51,699 nt of DNA, taken from assembly GCF_001418565.1 (NCBI RefSeq), contig NZ_LIQQ01000310.1, forward strand, positions 1 to 51,699. Reading direction: 5' to 3'. The translations under genes and the position numbers were made by a program. The DNA comes from Streptomyces graminilatus. Lineage in GTDB: Bacteria > Actinomycetota > Actinomycetes > Streptomycetales > Streptomycetaceae. Below, one piece after another: positions 26,348 through 34,740 of this stretch (the stretch's first letter is position 1; every line of letters begins with the position of its first letter). Under the pieces are notes generated by a model that made no database searches, was not told where the DNA came from, and was given only the letters and a program-made list of their open reading frames with translations.

Positions 26348-26384
26348 CCCCGGAGGGGCGGACGACCGTACCGCCCCTCCGGGG
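26348..26384. terminator. Terminator after the dehydratase gene
   Basis: CCCCGGAGGGGCGG and CCGCCCCTCCGGGG form a perfect 14-base stem with a 9-base loop, seven bases after the dehydratase stop. Confidence 0.85.
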
Positions 26385-26433
26385 AGTGTCCCGGCAACGG
26401 CTTGTGCGGGCGGGGAAAAGTCGTCACACTGAT

Positions 26434-26451
26434 ACCGAACGAATGGTCGGT
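26434..26451 (+). promoter_or_regulatory. TetR/PaaR-like operator before paaA
   Basis: ACCGAACGAATGGTCGGT is an imperfect 18-base palindrome (ACCGA / TCGGT ends) 17 bases before the paaA start. Its shape fits TetR-type PaaR operators of actinobacterial paa operons. No tetR gene is adjacent in this window. Confidence 0.45.
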
Positions 26452-26467
26452 TGGGGAGCGGGTATCG

Positions 26468-27466
26468 ATGACGACGACACACTCCGCCGCCTCGGACACG
26501 GGCGGTGCCGGGCAGGACGCCGAAGGGCGGCTGCGGGACCACTTCGAGGCGACGATCGCGCGGGACCACCGGATCGAGCCGCGCGACTGGATGCCCGAGG
26601 GCTACCGGAAGACGCTGGTCCGGCAGATCGCCCAGCACGCGCACTCGGAGATCATCGGCATGCAGCCGGAGGGCGAGTGGATCACGCGCGCGCCGTCACT
26701 GCGCCGCAAGGCCATCCTCTTCGCGAAGGTCCAGGACGAGGCCGGTCACGGGCTGTATCTGTACTCCGCCGCCGAGACGCTGGGCGCCGACCGCGCGGAC
26801 CTCACCGAACGGCTCATCGAGGGCCGCCAGAAGTACTCGTCGATCTTCAACTACCCGACGCCGACCTTCGCGGACGTCGGCGTGATCGGCTGGTTCGTGG
26901 ACGGCGCGGCGATCTGCAACCAGGTCCCCCTGTGCCGCAGCTCGTACGGGCCGTACGCGCGCGCGATGGTGCGCGTCTGCAAGGAGGAGTCCTTCCACCA
27001 GCGGCAGGGCTACGAACTGCTGATGACGATGATGCGCGGTACGCCGCAGCAGCGCGCCATGGTCCAGGACGCCGTCGACCGCTGGTGGTGGCCCTCCCTG
27101 ATGATGTTCGGCCCGCCCGACGACGCCTCACCCAACTCCGCGCAGTCCATGGCCTGGAAGATCAAGCGGCACACCAACGACGAACTGCGACAGCGCTTCG
27201 TCGACATGACCGTCCCGCAGGCCGCCAAACTCGGCGTGACCCTGCCCGACCCGGAACTGCGCTGGAACGAGGAGCGCGGCCACCACGACTTCGGCACCCC
27301 GGACTGGGACGAGCTGACGCGCGTCATCAAGGGCGGCGGCCCCTGCAACACCGAACGGGTCGCCCGGCGCAGGACCGCACACGAAGAGGGCGCCTGGGTG
27401 CGCGAGGCAGCGACCGCGCACGCCGCCAAACAGCGCGCACGGGCCGCGAAGGAGGCAGTGGCATGA
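26468..27466 (+). CDS. paaA: 1,2-phenylacetyl-CoA epoxidase, catalytic subunit PaaA
   Basis: A 332-residue protein of the bacterial multicomponent monooxygenase type. Diiron-site motifs are visible: [11 protein letters not shown] and [12 protein letters not shown] (Glu and ExxH), then a second half with [14 protein letters not shown] (ExxH). PaaA with PaaC forms the epoxidase that converts phenylacetyl-CoA to the 1,2-epoxide in phenylacetate catabolism. ATG 26468 is chosen over longer options because the upstream codons overlap the operator. The stop overlaps the paaB start (ATGA). First gene of a tight paaABCDE operon. Confidence 0.95.
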   Translation: MTTTHSAASDTGGAGQDAEGRLRDHFEATIARDHRIEPRDWMPEGYRKTLVRQIAQHAHSEIIGMQPEGEWITRAPSLRRKAILFAKVQDEAGHGLYLYSAAETLGADRADLTERLIEGRQKYSSIFNYPTPTFADVGVIGWFVDGAAICNQVPLCRSSYGPYARAMVRVCKEESFHQRQGYELLMTMMRGTPQQRAMVQDAVDRWWWPSLMMFGPPDDASPNSAQSMAWKIKRHTNDELRQRFVDMTVPQAAKLGVTLPDPELRWNEERGHHDFGTPDWDELTRVIKGGGPCNTERVARRRTAHEEGAWVREAATAHAAKQRARAAKEAVA

Positions 27467-27783
27467 GCGACGGGACGGCCGACCAGATGTCCGACCAGGT
27501 GTCCGGCGAGTGGCCGCTGTACGAGGTGTTCGTACGAGGCAAGCGCGGACTGAACCACGTACACGTCGGCTCGCTGCACGCGGCCGACGACCGGATGGCC
27601 CTCACCCACGCGCGTGACCTCTACACACGGCGCAACGAAGGCGTGAGCATCTGGGTGGTGCGCTCCGAGCACATCGCCGCCTCCTCGCGCGACGAGAAGG
27701 ACCCGTTCTTCGCACCGAGCGCCGACAAGGTCTACCGCCATCCGACCTTCTACGACATCCCCGAAGACGTCCCCCACATCTAG
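27463..27783 (+). CDS. paaB: 1,2-phenylacetyl-CoA epoxidase subunit PaaB
   Basis: A 106-residue protein with the PaaB core [20 protein letters not shown], then [20 protein letters not shown] and the ending [14 protein letters not shown]. PaaB bridges PaaAC heterodimers in the epoxidase complex and has no catalytic site. GGAGG lies just before the start, inside the end of paaA, and the ATGA overlap couples translation. Length is slightly above the usual 95 because of a short N-terminal extension. Confidence 0.94.
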   Translation: MSDGTADQMSDQVSGEWPLYEVFVRGKRGLNHVHVGSLHAADDRMALTHARDLYTRRNEGVSIWVVRSEHIAASSRDEKDPFFAPSADKVYRHPTFYDIPEDVPHI

Positions 27784-27813
27784 CCCGAGGAACCCGAGGA
27801 AGGAGCAGCGGAC

Positions 27814-28674
27814 ATGAGCGACAGCGGCAACGACAGCACCCATGACGACGACCACGTCTATCTCTCCCTCGCCGAGGGACACGACGACGGCGGCGACGCC
27901 CGCTGGGCCTTCGGCACCGGCTTCGAGGACCCGCTGTACGGCGTCGACACCACCGTGCCCGCCGGTGTCGACGCCGGCGAGCTGGCCGCGACCTGCGTCG
28001 AACTCGCCGACGACGCCCTGGTGTCGGCCCAGCGACTGGCCCAGTGGTGCACCCGCGCCCCCGAGCTGGAGGAGGAGGTCGCGCTCGCCAACATCGGCCT
28101 CGACCTGCTCGGCCAGGCCCGTCTGCTCTACGCGCGCGCCGGCCAGGTCGACGGCACCGGGCGCGACGAGGACGCGTACGCCTACCTCCGGGACGCCGGC
28201 GACTTTCGCAACGTGACCCTGGCCGAACTGCCCAACGGGGACTTCGCGTTCTCGGTCGTACGGCTGCTGGTGCTGTCCAGTTGGCGGCTCGCCCACTTCG
28301 AACGGCTCGCCGCCCATCGCGATCCGGTGCTCGCCGCGATCGCCGCGAAGGGCGTCAAGGAGCTGACGTACCACCGGCAGTACGCGGCCGAATGGGCCGT
28401 CCGCCTCGGCGACGGCACCGACGAGTCGCACCGCCGCATGCGCACGGCCCTGGACCAAGTCGCCCCGTACATCGACGAGTTGTTCACGGCGTACGACGTC
28501 CGGGGCGAAGTCGTCGCGGTGTTGCGGCAGGTCACCGAGGCCGCCGGACTGAGCATGCCGCGCTTCGAGCCGGCGCGAGGCGCCGGGCGCGACGGGCAGC
28601 ACACCGGGCATCTCGCCCCGCTGCTCGCCGAGTTGCAGAGCGTGGCCCGCGCCCACCCGGAGGCGACATGGTGA
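27814..28674 (+). CDS. paaC: 1,2-phenylacetyl-CoA epoxidase subunit PaaC
   Basis: A 286-residue, mostly helical protein with the PaaC pattern LADDALVSAQRLAQWC, LEEEVALANIGLDLLGQARL and GVKELTYHRQYAAEW. PaaC is the structural partner of PaaA; its carboxylate cluster is not a working diiron site. It has an acidic, Asp-rich N-terminal extension (about 30 residues) compared with the enterobacterial protein. It lies 30 bases after paaB, with AAGGAG before the start, and overlaps paaD by seven bases. Confidence 0.93.
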   Translation: MSDSGNDSTHDDDHVYLSLAEGHDDGGDARWAFGTGFEDPLYGVDTTVPAGVDAGELAATCVELADDALVSAQRLAQWCTRAPELEEEVALANIGLDLLGQARLLYARAGQVDGTGRDEDAYAYLRDAGDFRNVTLAELPNGDFAFSVVRLLVLSSWRLAHFERLAAHRDPVLAAIAAKGVKELTYHRQYAAEWAVRLGDGTDESHRRMRTALDQVAPYIDELFTAYDVRGEVVAVLRQVTEAAGLSMPRFEPARGAGRDGQHTGHLAPLLAELQSVARAHPEATW

Positions 28675-29192
28675 CCACGAAAGCGACCGTGTCCGGCATC
28701 GAGGACGTCCGGCGCGCCCGGAGCATCGCCGAGCGGGTGCCCGACCCCGAACTGCCCATGCTGACCCTGGCCGACCTCGGCGTCCTGCGCGACGTGGAGT
28801 TGACCGGCGACGGCACGGTGGTGGCGAGCCTGACCCCGACCTACTCCGGCTGCCCCGCCATGGCCGAGATGCGTGCCGCCGTCGCCGCCCGGCTGCGGGC
28901 GGCGGGGTACGCGCGCGTGCGGATCCGTACGGTCCTCGATCCCCCCTGGACCAGCGACTGGATCACCGAGTCCGGCCGCCGCAAGCTCACCGAGAACGGC
29001 ATCGCCCCGCCCGGCGCGGCGCCGCGCGGCCCGGTCGCCCTCTCGCTGCTGCCCACCCGGCGCACGGTGCCCTGCCCCCGCTGCGGCTCGGCGGACACCG
29101 AGGAGACCTCCCGCTTCTCCGCCACGTCCTGCAAGGCCCTGTGGCGCTGCCACGCCTGCCGCGAGCCGTTCGAGTACGTCAAGGAGATCTGA
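28668..29192 (+). CDS. paaD: Phenylacetate-CoA epoxygenase maturation protein PaaD
   Basis: A 174-residue protein with an N-terminal MIP18/DUF59 domain (VPDPELPMLTLADLGVLRDV, then TPTYSGCPAMAEM with its Cys) and a C-terminal zinc ribbon (VPCPRCGSADT and LWRCHACREPFEY). PaaD is required for epoxidase activity, probably in iron-sulfur assembly of PaaE. The start overlaps the end of paaC (ATG 28668 or GTG 28671). The stop overlaps the paaE start by one base. Confidence 0.93.
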   Translation: MVTTKATVSGIEDVRRARSIAERVPDPELPMLTLADLGVLRDVELTGDGTVVASLTPTYSGCPAMAEMRAAVAARLRAAGYARVRIRTVLDPPWTSDWITESGRRKLTENGIAPPGAAPRGPVALSLLPTRRTVPCPRCGSADTEETSRFSATSCKALWRCHACREPFEYVKEI

Positions 29193-30313
29193 TGGCCGCG
29201 CCCACCGCCCCGACCACGGCCCCGGCGGCCACTCCCGCCCCGGTGCGCCGCCGCCCGGTCTTCCACGCCCTGAAGGTCACCGACGTACGGCGGCTGTGCT
29301 CGGACGCCGTCGCCGTCGCCTTCGAGGTGCCGGAGGACCTGGCCGCCGAGTACGCCTTCGCACCGGGACAGTCGCTCACCCTGCGCCGGGAGTTCGAGGG
29401 ACGCGAGGAACGGCGGTCCTACTCGATCTGCGCCCCGGCCGGCGAACAGCCCCGTATCGGCGTACGGGTGGTGCCCGGCGGAGTGTTCTCGTCCTGGCTG
29501 GTCGACGGGGTGTGCCCGGGGGACGTGCTGGACGTGATGACCCCGACCGGCGCCTTCACCCCCGACCTGACCGAGCCCGGCCGCCGCCATGTCCTGATCG
29601 CCGCGGGCTCCGGAATCACCCCGATGATGTCCATCGCCGAGTCGGTCCTGGCCGCCGACGACCGCTCCCAGGTCACCCTCCTGTACGGCAACCGGCGCAC
29701 GGACACCGTGATGTTCGCCGACGAACTGGCGGACCTGAAGGACCTGTACCGTACGCGCTTCCAGCTCGGACACGTCCTGTCGCGCGAGCCGCGCGAGGCC
29801 GAACTGCTGTCGGGACGGCTGGACGCCGAACGGCTGACCGCGCTGCTCGCGGGCCTCGTCGACGTCCCGGGCACCGACCACTGGTGGCTGTGCGGACCGC
29901 ACGGCATGGTCCGCGACGCCCAGGCACTGCTGGCGCGACTGGGCGTGCCGCCGGCCCGGATCCACCAGGAACTCTTCTACGCCGACGACCAGCCGTTGCG
30001 CGAGGTACAGCACCTGGACGCGGTGGCGGAAGGCCCGGTCAGCCGGGTCACGATCACCCTCGACGGCCGCTCCACCACGACCGCGCTGGCCCGGGACTCG
30101 ACCGTCCTGGACGGCGCCGCGCGCACCCGCCCTGACCTGCCGTTCGCCTGCAAGGGCGGCGTCTGCGGCACCTGCCGGGCGCTGGTCACCTCGGGCGAGG
30201 TGGACATGCGCCGCAACTACGCCCTCGAACCCGCGGAGGTCGCCGCAGGGTACGTCCTGACCTGCCAGTCGTTCCCGGTCTCGGAGACGCTGACGGTCGA
30301 CTACGACAGCTGA
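29192..30313 (+). CDS. paaE: 1,2-phenylacetyl-CoA epoxidase reductase PaaE
   Basis: A 373-residue reductase. The FAD-binding motif RRSYSIC, the NAD(P)H-binding region IAAGSGITPMMS and the ending CGPHGMVRDAQ identify the ferredoxin-reductase part. A plant-type 2Fe-2S domain follows with CKGGVCGTCRALV and a fourth Cys in YVLTCQSFPV. It passes electrons from NADPH to the PaaAC diiron centre. Last gene of the paaABCDE operon; paaG, paaZ, paaK and other pathway genes are not in this window, so they must lie elsewhere. Confidence 0.94.
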   Translation: MAAPTAPTTAPAATPAPVRRRPVFHALKVTDVRRLCSDAVAVAFEVPEDLAAEYAFAPGQSLTLRREFEGREERRSYSICAPAGEQPRIGVRVVPGGVFSSWLVDGVCPGDVLDVMTPTGAFTPDLTEPGRRHVLIAAGSGITPMMSIAESVLAADDRSQVTLLYGNRRTDTVMFADELADLKDLYRTRFQLGHVLSREPREAELLSGRLDAERLTALLAGLVDVPGTDHWWLCGPHGMVRDAQALLARLGVPPARIHQELFYADDQPLREVQHLDAVAEGPVSRVTITLDGRSTTTALARDSTVLDGAARTRPDLPFACKGGVCGTCRALVTSGEVDMRRNYALEPAEVAAGYVLTCQSFPVSETLTVDYDS

Positions 30314-30574
30314 CCCGAAGGCAGCTCTCCGCCTCCGGTCGGAGTGGTGCGCCACGGGTCGGAGTGGTGCGCCACGGGTCTGTCTGGAAAGCGCCCGGGT
30401 CTTCGACGACCACCCAGGTGGCGAGGACACGACGAAGGCATGCAGGGCGTTCGCACGGGTGTGCGCACAGGCGTGCGCGGACTTCGCGTGAACGCTCCGG
30501 ACGCCGGGCTCCGCGCGCGACGACGGGTGAGAACCGGATGCCGTGAAGGGGTGGATTCACGTCCCCGCCGCTGT
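30314..30574. other. Gap after paaE with a 20-base tandem repeat
   Basis: No gene is supported. A 20-base unit (GTCGGAGTGGTGCGCCACGG) occurs twice in tandem at 30338-30357 and 30358-30377. Only short weak hairpins are seen, so the paa operon terminator is not obvious. Confidence 0.6.
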
Positions 30575-31159
30575 CTACTCGTCGTGCGACGCCCCGAGCC
30601 GCGCGCCCACCCGCAGGTTCCAGCGTCCCGCCCGGCCGCTCAACTCCGTCGCGGTGAGCGGCCGTACGTCGATCCGCCAGAACGCTGACTCGGGCGCCCC
30701 CAGTGCCCGTACCGTCACCGCGCGCACGACCTCCGGCTCGACGACCGCGATCGACCGGCCCGTGACCTGCGCCGCGGTGTCGTCCAGCCAGTGCGCGACC
30801 CGGTCGCAGAGCGCGCGCACCGACTCGCCGCCGTGCGGGGCCGATTGAGGGTCCGTCAGCCACTGGGCCAGCGCCTCCGGTTCCCTCTCCGTCACCTCGG
30901 CCAGGGTCGCGCCACGCCAGCGCCCCGCGTCCAGGCCGGCCGGACCCGGCACCGGATCCGCGTCGAGGCCCAGCGCCCGAGCCGTCTCCTGACACCGCGC
31001 GGTGGGGGAGACCCAGACCCGGGAGACCGGCGGAAGGGTCCCCGCAGCCGCAAGGGCGAGCCCCAACCCCGAGGCGTCCAGGGGACAGTCGTCGTCGAAA
31101 CGGGCCTCCCGCAGGGCCGCGCTGATCGCCGGTGAGATCAACATCACTCGGCTCGTCAT
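30575..31159 (-). CDS. Histidine-phosphatase-fold protein lacking the catalytic histidines
   Basis: A 194-residue protein from ATG 31159 (GGAG 7 bases upstream). The fold is recognisable from WVSPTARCQETARALGLD, GRWRGATLAEVTEREPEAL and the C-terminal VVRAVTVRALGAP. However, the N-terminal RHG motif is replaced by LISPAIS, and the second catalytic His region (normally SHG) reads VVEPEVVRA. Both catalytic His are therefore absent, and phosphotransfer is not expected. It is divergent from the B12-riboswitch-controlled cbtB gene, and related proteins often sit beside cobalamin genes. It may be a binding or regulatory pseudoenzyme. Confidence 0.8.
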   Translation of the reverse strand: MTSRVMLISPAISAALREARFDDDCPLDASGLGLALAAAGTLPPVSRVWVSPTARCQETARALGLDADPVPGPAGLDAGRWRGATLAEVTEREPEALAQWLTDPQSAPHGGESVRALCDRVAHWLDDTAAQVTGRSIAVVEPEVVRAVTVRALGAPESAFWRIDVRPLTATELSGRAGRWNLRVGARLGASHDE

Positions 31160-31280
31160 CCGGTCGCTCCCGCGCTCATCCTGCCCCAATGCCCTTGTCG
31201 TGTACGGCACTTGAGGCAGCGTACGGCGCACCGGAGCGCCGTACGCCGTCCCACGCGCCCTTGGCCGGGTCACCGCTTCG

Positions 31281-31440
31281 CGGTACCGTCGCGTGGATAT
31301 TGACGACGGTTCTACGGAAGCCGGTGGGAATCCGGCACGGTCGCGCCACTGTAAGCCCCGTACGCACCCGCCCGGTGTGGTCCGGGGGCAAGTCAGACCC
31401 GTGACGGTCGTCCTCCGCACCACCGATACGGGACGCGAGT
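31281..31440 (+). promoter_or_regulatory. Cobalamin riboswitch
   Basis: The core is clear: GCCGGTGGGAATCCGGC-type hairpin at about 31319-31336, the B12 box region GCGCCACTGTAAGCCC around 31343-31358 and GGCAAGTCAGACCC at 31387-31400. A downstream GGGACGCGAG (31430-31439) can pair with the TCGCG loop to make the regulatory kissing contact close to the AGGAGG of cbtB. Binding of adenosylcobalamin would shut down translation or transcription of cbtB. Confidence 0.93.
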
Positions 31441-31459
31441 TCCCCCAGGAGGCCCTGTC

Positions 31460-31681
31460 ATGGCACAGTCCGCAGTCCAGCCGACCGCCGTTCCCACAGC
31501 CGTACCCGAGAAGCTGCCGATCGGCGCCGTCGCCCCCTGGGCGGTCTTCTTCGGCGTACTGATGCTGGTACTGCTCTACTTCGTCGGCGCCGAACAGGGC
31601 GCCACCTCCGTGGTCTCCGGCGAGGGCGTGCACGAGTGGGTGCACGACGCCCGTCACCTGCTCGGCTTCCCCTGCCACTGA
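31460..31681 (+). CDS. cbtB: Cobalt transporter subunit CbtB
   Basis: A 73-residue protein with one membrane segment (APWAVFFGVLMLVLLYFVGA) and the typical C-terminal His-rich tail (HEWVHDARHLLGFPCH) thought to bind cobalt. AGGAGG lies upstream. Control by the B12 riboswitch supports a role in cobalt supply for cobalamin. CbtA, its usual multi-span partner, is not next to it: a perfect terminator follows directly and the next gene is an acyl-CoA dehydrogenase. Confidence 0.92.
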   Translation: MAQSAVQPTAVPTAVPEKLPIGAVAPWAVFFGVLMLVLLYFVGAEQGATSVVSGEGVHEWVHDARHLLGFPCH

Positions 31682-31698
31682 GCGATTCGCCGTACTGA

Positions 31699-31736
31699 CC
31701 TGAGGGGGTCCCGGACGTCTCCGGGACCCCCTCAGG
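31699..31736 (+). terminator. Terminator after cbtB
   Basis: A perfect 17-base stem (arms 31699-31715 and 31720-31736, CCTGAGGGGGTCCCGGA and its complement) with a 4-base loop CGTC, 17 bases after the cbtB stop. It makes cbtB monocistronic. Confidence 0.88.
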
Positions 31737-31784
31737 CGTATGGGGACTCCCTTTACCCGGGCGCGCACCGCCATTCCCAATTAC

Positions 31785-31798
31785 TGGAACACGTTCTA
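31785..31798. promoter_or_regulatory. KstR-like operator before the acyl-CoA dehydrogenase gene
   Basis: TGGAACACGTTCTA matches the published actinobacterial KstR consensus TNNAACNNGTTNNA and lies 48 bases before the start of the acyl-CoA dehydrogenase gene. KstR is a TetR-family repressor of sterol and lipid degradation genes; the kstR gene itself is not in the window. Confidence 0.55.
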
Positions 31799-31845
31799 CC
31801 GTGTGCGCCGACAGGTCCGGCCTTGGGGAGCCAGCAGGAGGCGCC

Positions 31846-33024
31846 GTGCATCTCGAATACACGCCCGAGCAGCAGCTACTGCGTACCGAACTGCGCGCCT
31901 ACTTCGCCGAGTTGGTGCCGGACCGCGCGTACTCGCGATTCAGTGACCATGTCGCGCAGAAGCGCTACTACCGGCAGACCATCCGCCGCCTCGGCGCCGA
32001 CGGCTGGCTCGGCGTCGGCTGGCCGCAGGAGTACGGGGGGCGCGGGCTGAGCCCGATGGAACAGTTCATCTTCTTCGACGAGGCGGCCCAGGCGGGCGTA
32101 CCGCTGCCGCTGATGGCGCTCAACACGGTCGGCCCGACGATCATGCGGTACGGCAGTGACGAGCAGAAGGCGTACTTCCTGCCGAAGATCCTCGCGGGCG
32201 AGATCGACTTCGCGATCGGCTACAGCGAGCCGGAGGCGGGCACGGACCTGGCCGCACTGAAGACCCGGGCAGTGCGCGAAGGCGACGAGTATGTGGTCAA
32301 CGGCCAGAAGATCTGGACGACGAACGGCGACACGGCGGACTGGGTGTGGCTGGCGGTACGCACGGACCCGGACGCCCCGCCGCACAAGGGCATCACCATG
32401 CTCCTCATGCCGACGACCGACCCCGGCTACTCCTGCACCCTCATCCGCACCCTCGCCTCGCACGACACCACCGCCAGCTACTACGAGAACGTCCGCGTCC
32501 CCGTCGCCAACCGGGTCGGCGAGGAGAACCAGGGCTGGCGGCTGATCACCAACCAGCTCAACCACGAGCGGGTCACCCTCGCCGCCCACGGCACGATGGC
32601 CATCCGGTCCCTGCACGACGTCCAGCGCTGGGCGATGGAGACCAAGCTCGCCGACGGCCGCCGCGTCGTCGACCTGCCGTGGGTACGCCGGCGCCTGGCC
32701 CAGATCCACACCAGGCTCGACGCGATGAAACTCCTCAACTGGCAGATGGTGAACGCCGTCCAGGAAGGCACCCTCACCCCCCAGGACGCCTCCGCAGTCA
32801 AGGTGTACGGCTCCGAGGCCCGCCGCGAGGCCTACGCCTGGCTGTTGGAGATCGTGGCCGCCCCGGGCGCGCTGAAGGAGGGCTCGGCCGGCGAGATACT
32901 CCACGGCGAACTGGAACGCGGCTACCGCGCGGCGGTGATCTTCACCTTCGGCGGCGGCAACAACGAGATCCAGCGGGAGATCATCTCGTGGATCGGGCTG
33001 GGGATGCCGAGGGTGCGGCGGTAG
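31846..33024 (+). CDS. Acyl-CoA dehydrogenase family protein (FadE type)
   Basis: A 392-residue protein from GTG 31846 with AGGAGG just upstream. It has family signatures GWLGVGWPQEYGGRGLSPME, FAIGYSEPEAGTDLAALKT (FAD/substrate strand), YVVNGQKIWTTNGDTADWVW and the C-terminal HGELERGYRAAVIFTFGGGN. The GYSEPEAGTDLA form is common in the FadE enzymes of steroid and branched-acyl degradation. Together with a KstR-like box, a role in sterol side-chain or ring breakdown is plausible but inferred. It stands alone between two terminator or decay zones. Confidence 0.88.
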   Translation: MHLEYTPEQQLLRTELRAYFAELVPDRAYSRFSDHVAQKRYYRQTIRRLGADGWLGVGWPQEYGGRGLSPMEQFIFFDEAAQAGVPLPLMALNTVGPTIMRYGSDEQKAYFLPKILAGEIDFAIGYSEPEAGTDLAALKTRAVREGDEYVVNGQKIWTTNGDTADWVWLAVRTDPDAPPHKGITMLLMPTTDPGYSCTLIRTLASHDTTASYYENVRVPVANRVGEENQGWRLITNQLNHERVTLAAHGTMAIRSLHDVQRWAMETKLADGRRVVDLPWVRRRLAQIHTRLDAMKLLNWQMVNAVQEGTLTPQDASAVKVYGSEARREAYAWLLEIVAAPGALKEGSAGEILHGELERGYRAAVIFTFGGGNNEIQREIISWIGLGMPRVRR

Positions 33025-33359
33025 GGGCACTATGACCACCGACGCCAGTTGTCACATACCGAGGATGGTTGGCACCGAGAACCAACGGGATCGCGATGGC
33101 GGCGAAGTGGTGACATGACAGCTGGCACCTTGCCACGAGAACTGAAAATTGCCGTTTACCTGGACCCCGCCGCGAGGTCGGCCCGCTTCAGGAGCGGGTA
33201 GTTGCCGCCTTCCGGGCCGCGAGTTCTCCGCCGGCGCCGCGTCCGAGGTTGCCCCTGGGCGTACACCAGCGGCAGCGGGCGCTCTGGCGTGGATCTTGTA
33301 GGTGCCGTTCGCGAGTTCGAGGGAACCCGGACGTCGGCCTCCTCAGAAACGGAGCCAAC
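33025..33359. other. Gap without a supported gene
   Basis: No coding frame with family resemblance or ribosome site is seen. Imperfect inverted arms (GCCAGTTGTCAC near 33048 and GTGACATGACAGCTGGC near 33111) flank about 50 bases; they could be a degenerate mobile-element end, but nothing else supports this. Confidence 0.4.
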
Positions 33360-33606
33360 GTGCGGGTTCTTGGCGGCTCAGCTCCAGGATTCCGCGAACT
33401 CACGCGCTTCCAACCCGTCCAAGGCCGATCACGATCCGACCACCTGGCAGCCGCCGGCCGATGCCTACCGCTGCACGTACGCCACCGACTGGATCGCGGT
33501 CAAAACCCGCTGGGACCTGGCCGTCGACCCGGCCGAACAGGCCACGCTCACCAGGGTCGTCGACGAATGCCCGAACATCCCGATCAAGGTCACCCTCGCT
33601 CGCTGA
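33360..33606 (+). pseudogene. C-terminal fragment of a secreted HNH-endonuclease-type protein
   Basis: The frame reads NPSKADHDPTTWQPPADAYR then CTYATDWIAVKTRWDLAVDP and ends PNIPIKVTLAR and a stop at 33606. This is the tail of the Streptomyces HNH/DUF1524-like nuclease family, where an NxSKxDxDPxxWxPP segment follows the catalytic HNH. The upstream signal peptide and His-containing core are absent. A further scrap after the stop (TRAKLKRLVKLDILTEADTG) looks like the winged-helix end of another broken gene. Confidence 0.5.
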
Positions 33607-33747
33607 CCTGACCCCTGGGCACCCGCGCCAAACTGAAACGCCTGGTCAAGCTCGACATCCTCACCGAAGCCGACACCGGCAGCTTCACCAGGAAGCAGTA
33701 GCCGGCCGAGCACCGTGACCAGCAGCCCCGTCCTACGAACCGCCCTC

Positions 33748-34740
33748 TCAGAAGTCGATCACCCACACCGACCCGGAGGAGTTCTGTGTGATCCAGGCGT
33801 GGCGGCCGTCCGGTGTCAGCGCTATACGGGTCGGCCCGCCGATGCGGATGGTGTCGGTCACCTTGTTCGTGCTCGTGTCGATCACGGACAGGCTGTCCGA
33901 GCCTTGGTTGGTGACGTAGGCGCGGTGGCCGTCGGGGCTCACCACGACGTCCTTCGGGTGCCGGCCGACGGGGATGGGGCCGCCGGTCACCTTGCCGGTC
34001 GCCGTGTCGACGACGGACACGGTGCCTGTCAGGTCCGTGACGTAGAGCCGGCGTCCGTCGGGTGTCACCGCGAGGCCGTACGTAAAGTTGCCGAGTCTGC
34101 CGGGCCAGCCGGCGACCTTGTCCGTGGCCGTGTCGATCACGGACAGGGAGGTGGGGGTCCCGTAGCCGGAGTTGGCGACGTACACCCGGCGGCCGTCGGG
34201 GGAGATCACCACGTCGACCGGGTCGCTGCCGACCTTGATCTCGTCGACGACCTTGTCGCTCGCCGTGTCAATCACGGACAGGGAGTCGGAGTAGGCGTTG
34301 GCGACGTAGACGCGGCGGCCGTTGGGGGTGACCGCCAGGCCGGAGGGACCGTCGCCGACGGGGACGCGGTCAATCTCCGTGTTCGTGGCCGTGTCGATCA
34401 CACTCACCGAGGGAAAGACCGTCGAGAGATTGGTGACGTAGGCCCGGCGCCCGTCGGGGCTGATCGCGACGTCCTGCGACTCACCGACCTGGATGCGGGC
34501 GGTTCGCTGCCGAGTGTGCGTATCGATCACCGCCAGCGAGGAGAACCACCCGCTGGTGACATACGCGTGGCCGCCGTCCGGAGATATCGCGACGCCGTAC
34601 GGGCGGCCGTAGACGTGGACGTAAGGGCGGGGCGAAGGGGGTGGCTCGGTCGACGCAGCGGCGGACGGTTGTACCAACACGCCCACCAGAGCGAGCAGAG
34701 CTGCGGAAAGGCCGTACCGAATCCTTGAGCGGGAACTCAT
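33748..34740 (-). CDS. Secreted YVTN-type beta-propeller protein (YncE-like)
   Basis: A 330-residue protein from ATG 34740 with GAGG 10 bases upstream. The signal peptide is IRYGLSAALLALVGVLVQPS, ending SAAAS. Seven repeats of about 43 residues follow, each of the form VAISPDGRRAYVTN...LSVIDTATNKV, making a seven-bladed propeller. YncE-type proteins are exported and bind ligands or DNA weakly; no enzymatic residues are visible. The ending GSVWVIDF closes the last blade, so it looks complete. Its neighbours are broken genes, which gives no functional context. Confidence 0.88.
   Translation of the reverse strand: MSSRSRIRYGLSAALLALVGVLVQPSAAASTEPPPSPRPYVHVYGRPYGVAISPDGGHAYVTSGWFSSLAVIDTHTRQRTARIQVGESQDVAISPDGRRAYVTNLSTVFPSVSVIDTATNTEIDRVPVGDGPSGLAVTPNGRRVYVANAYSDSLSVIDTASDKVVDEIKVGSDPVDVVISPDGRRVYVANSGYGTPTSLSVIDTATDKVAGWPGRLGNFTYGLAVTPDGRRLYVTDLTGTVSVVDTATGKVTGGPIPVGRHPKDVVVSPDGHRAYVTNQGSDSLSVIDTSTNKVTDTIRIGGPTRIALTPDGRHAWITQNSSGSVWVIDF

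Noticed and set aside
24563..26644. Long minus-strand frame opposite the IlvD/Edd gene
   Set aside because: Antisense shadow; the plus strand has the three Cys motifs of the family.
27010..28656. Long minus-strand frame opposite the paa genes
   Set aside because: Antisense shadow of paaA, paaB and paaC, whose family motifs and overlaps are clear on the plus strand.
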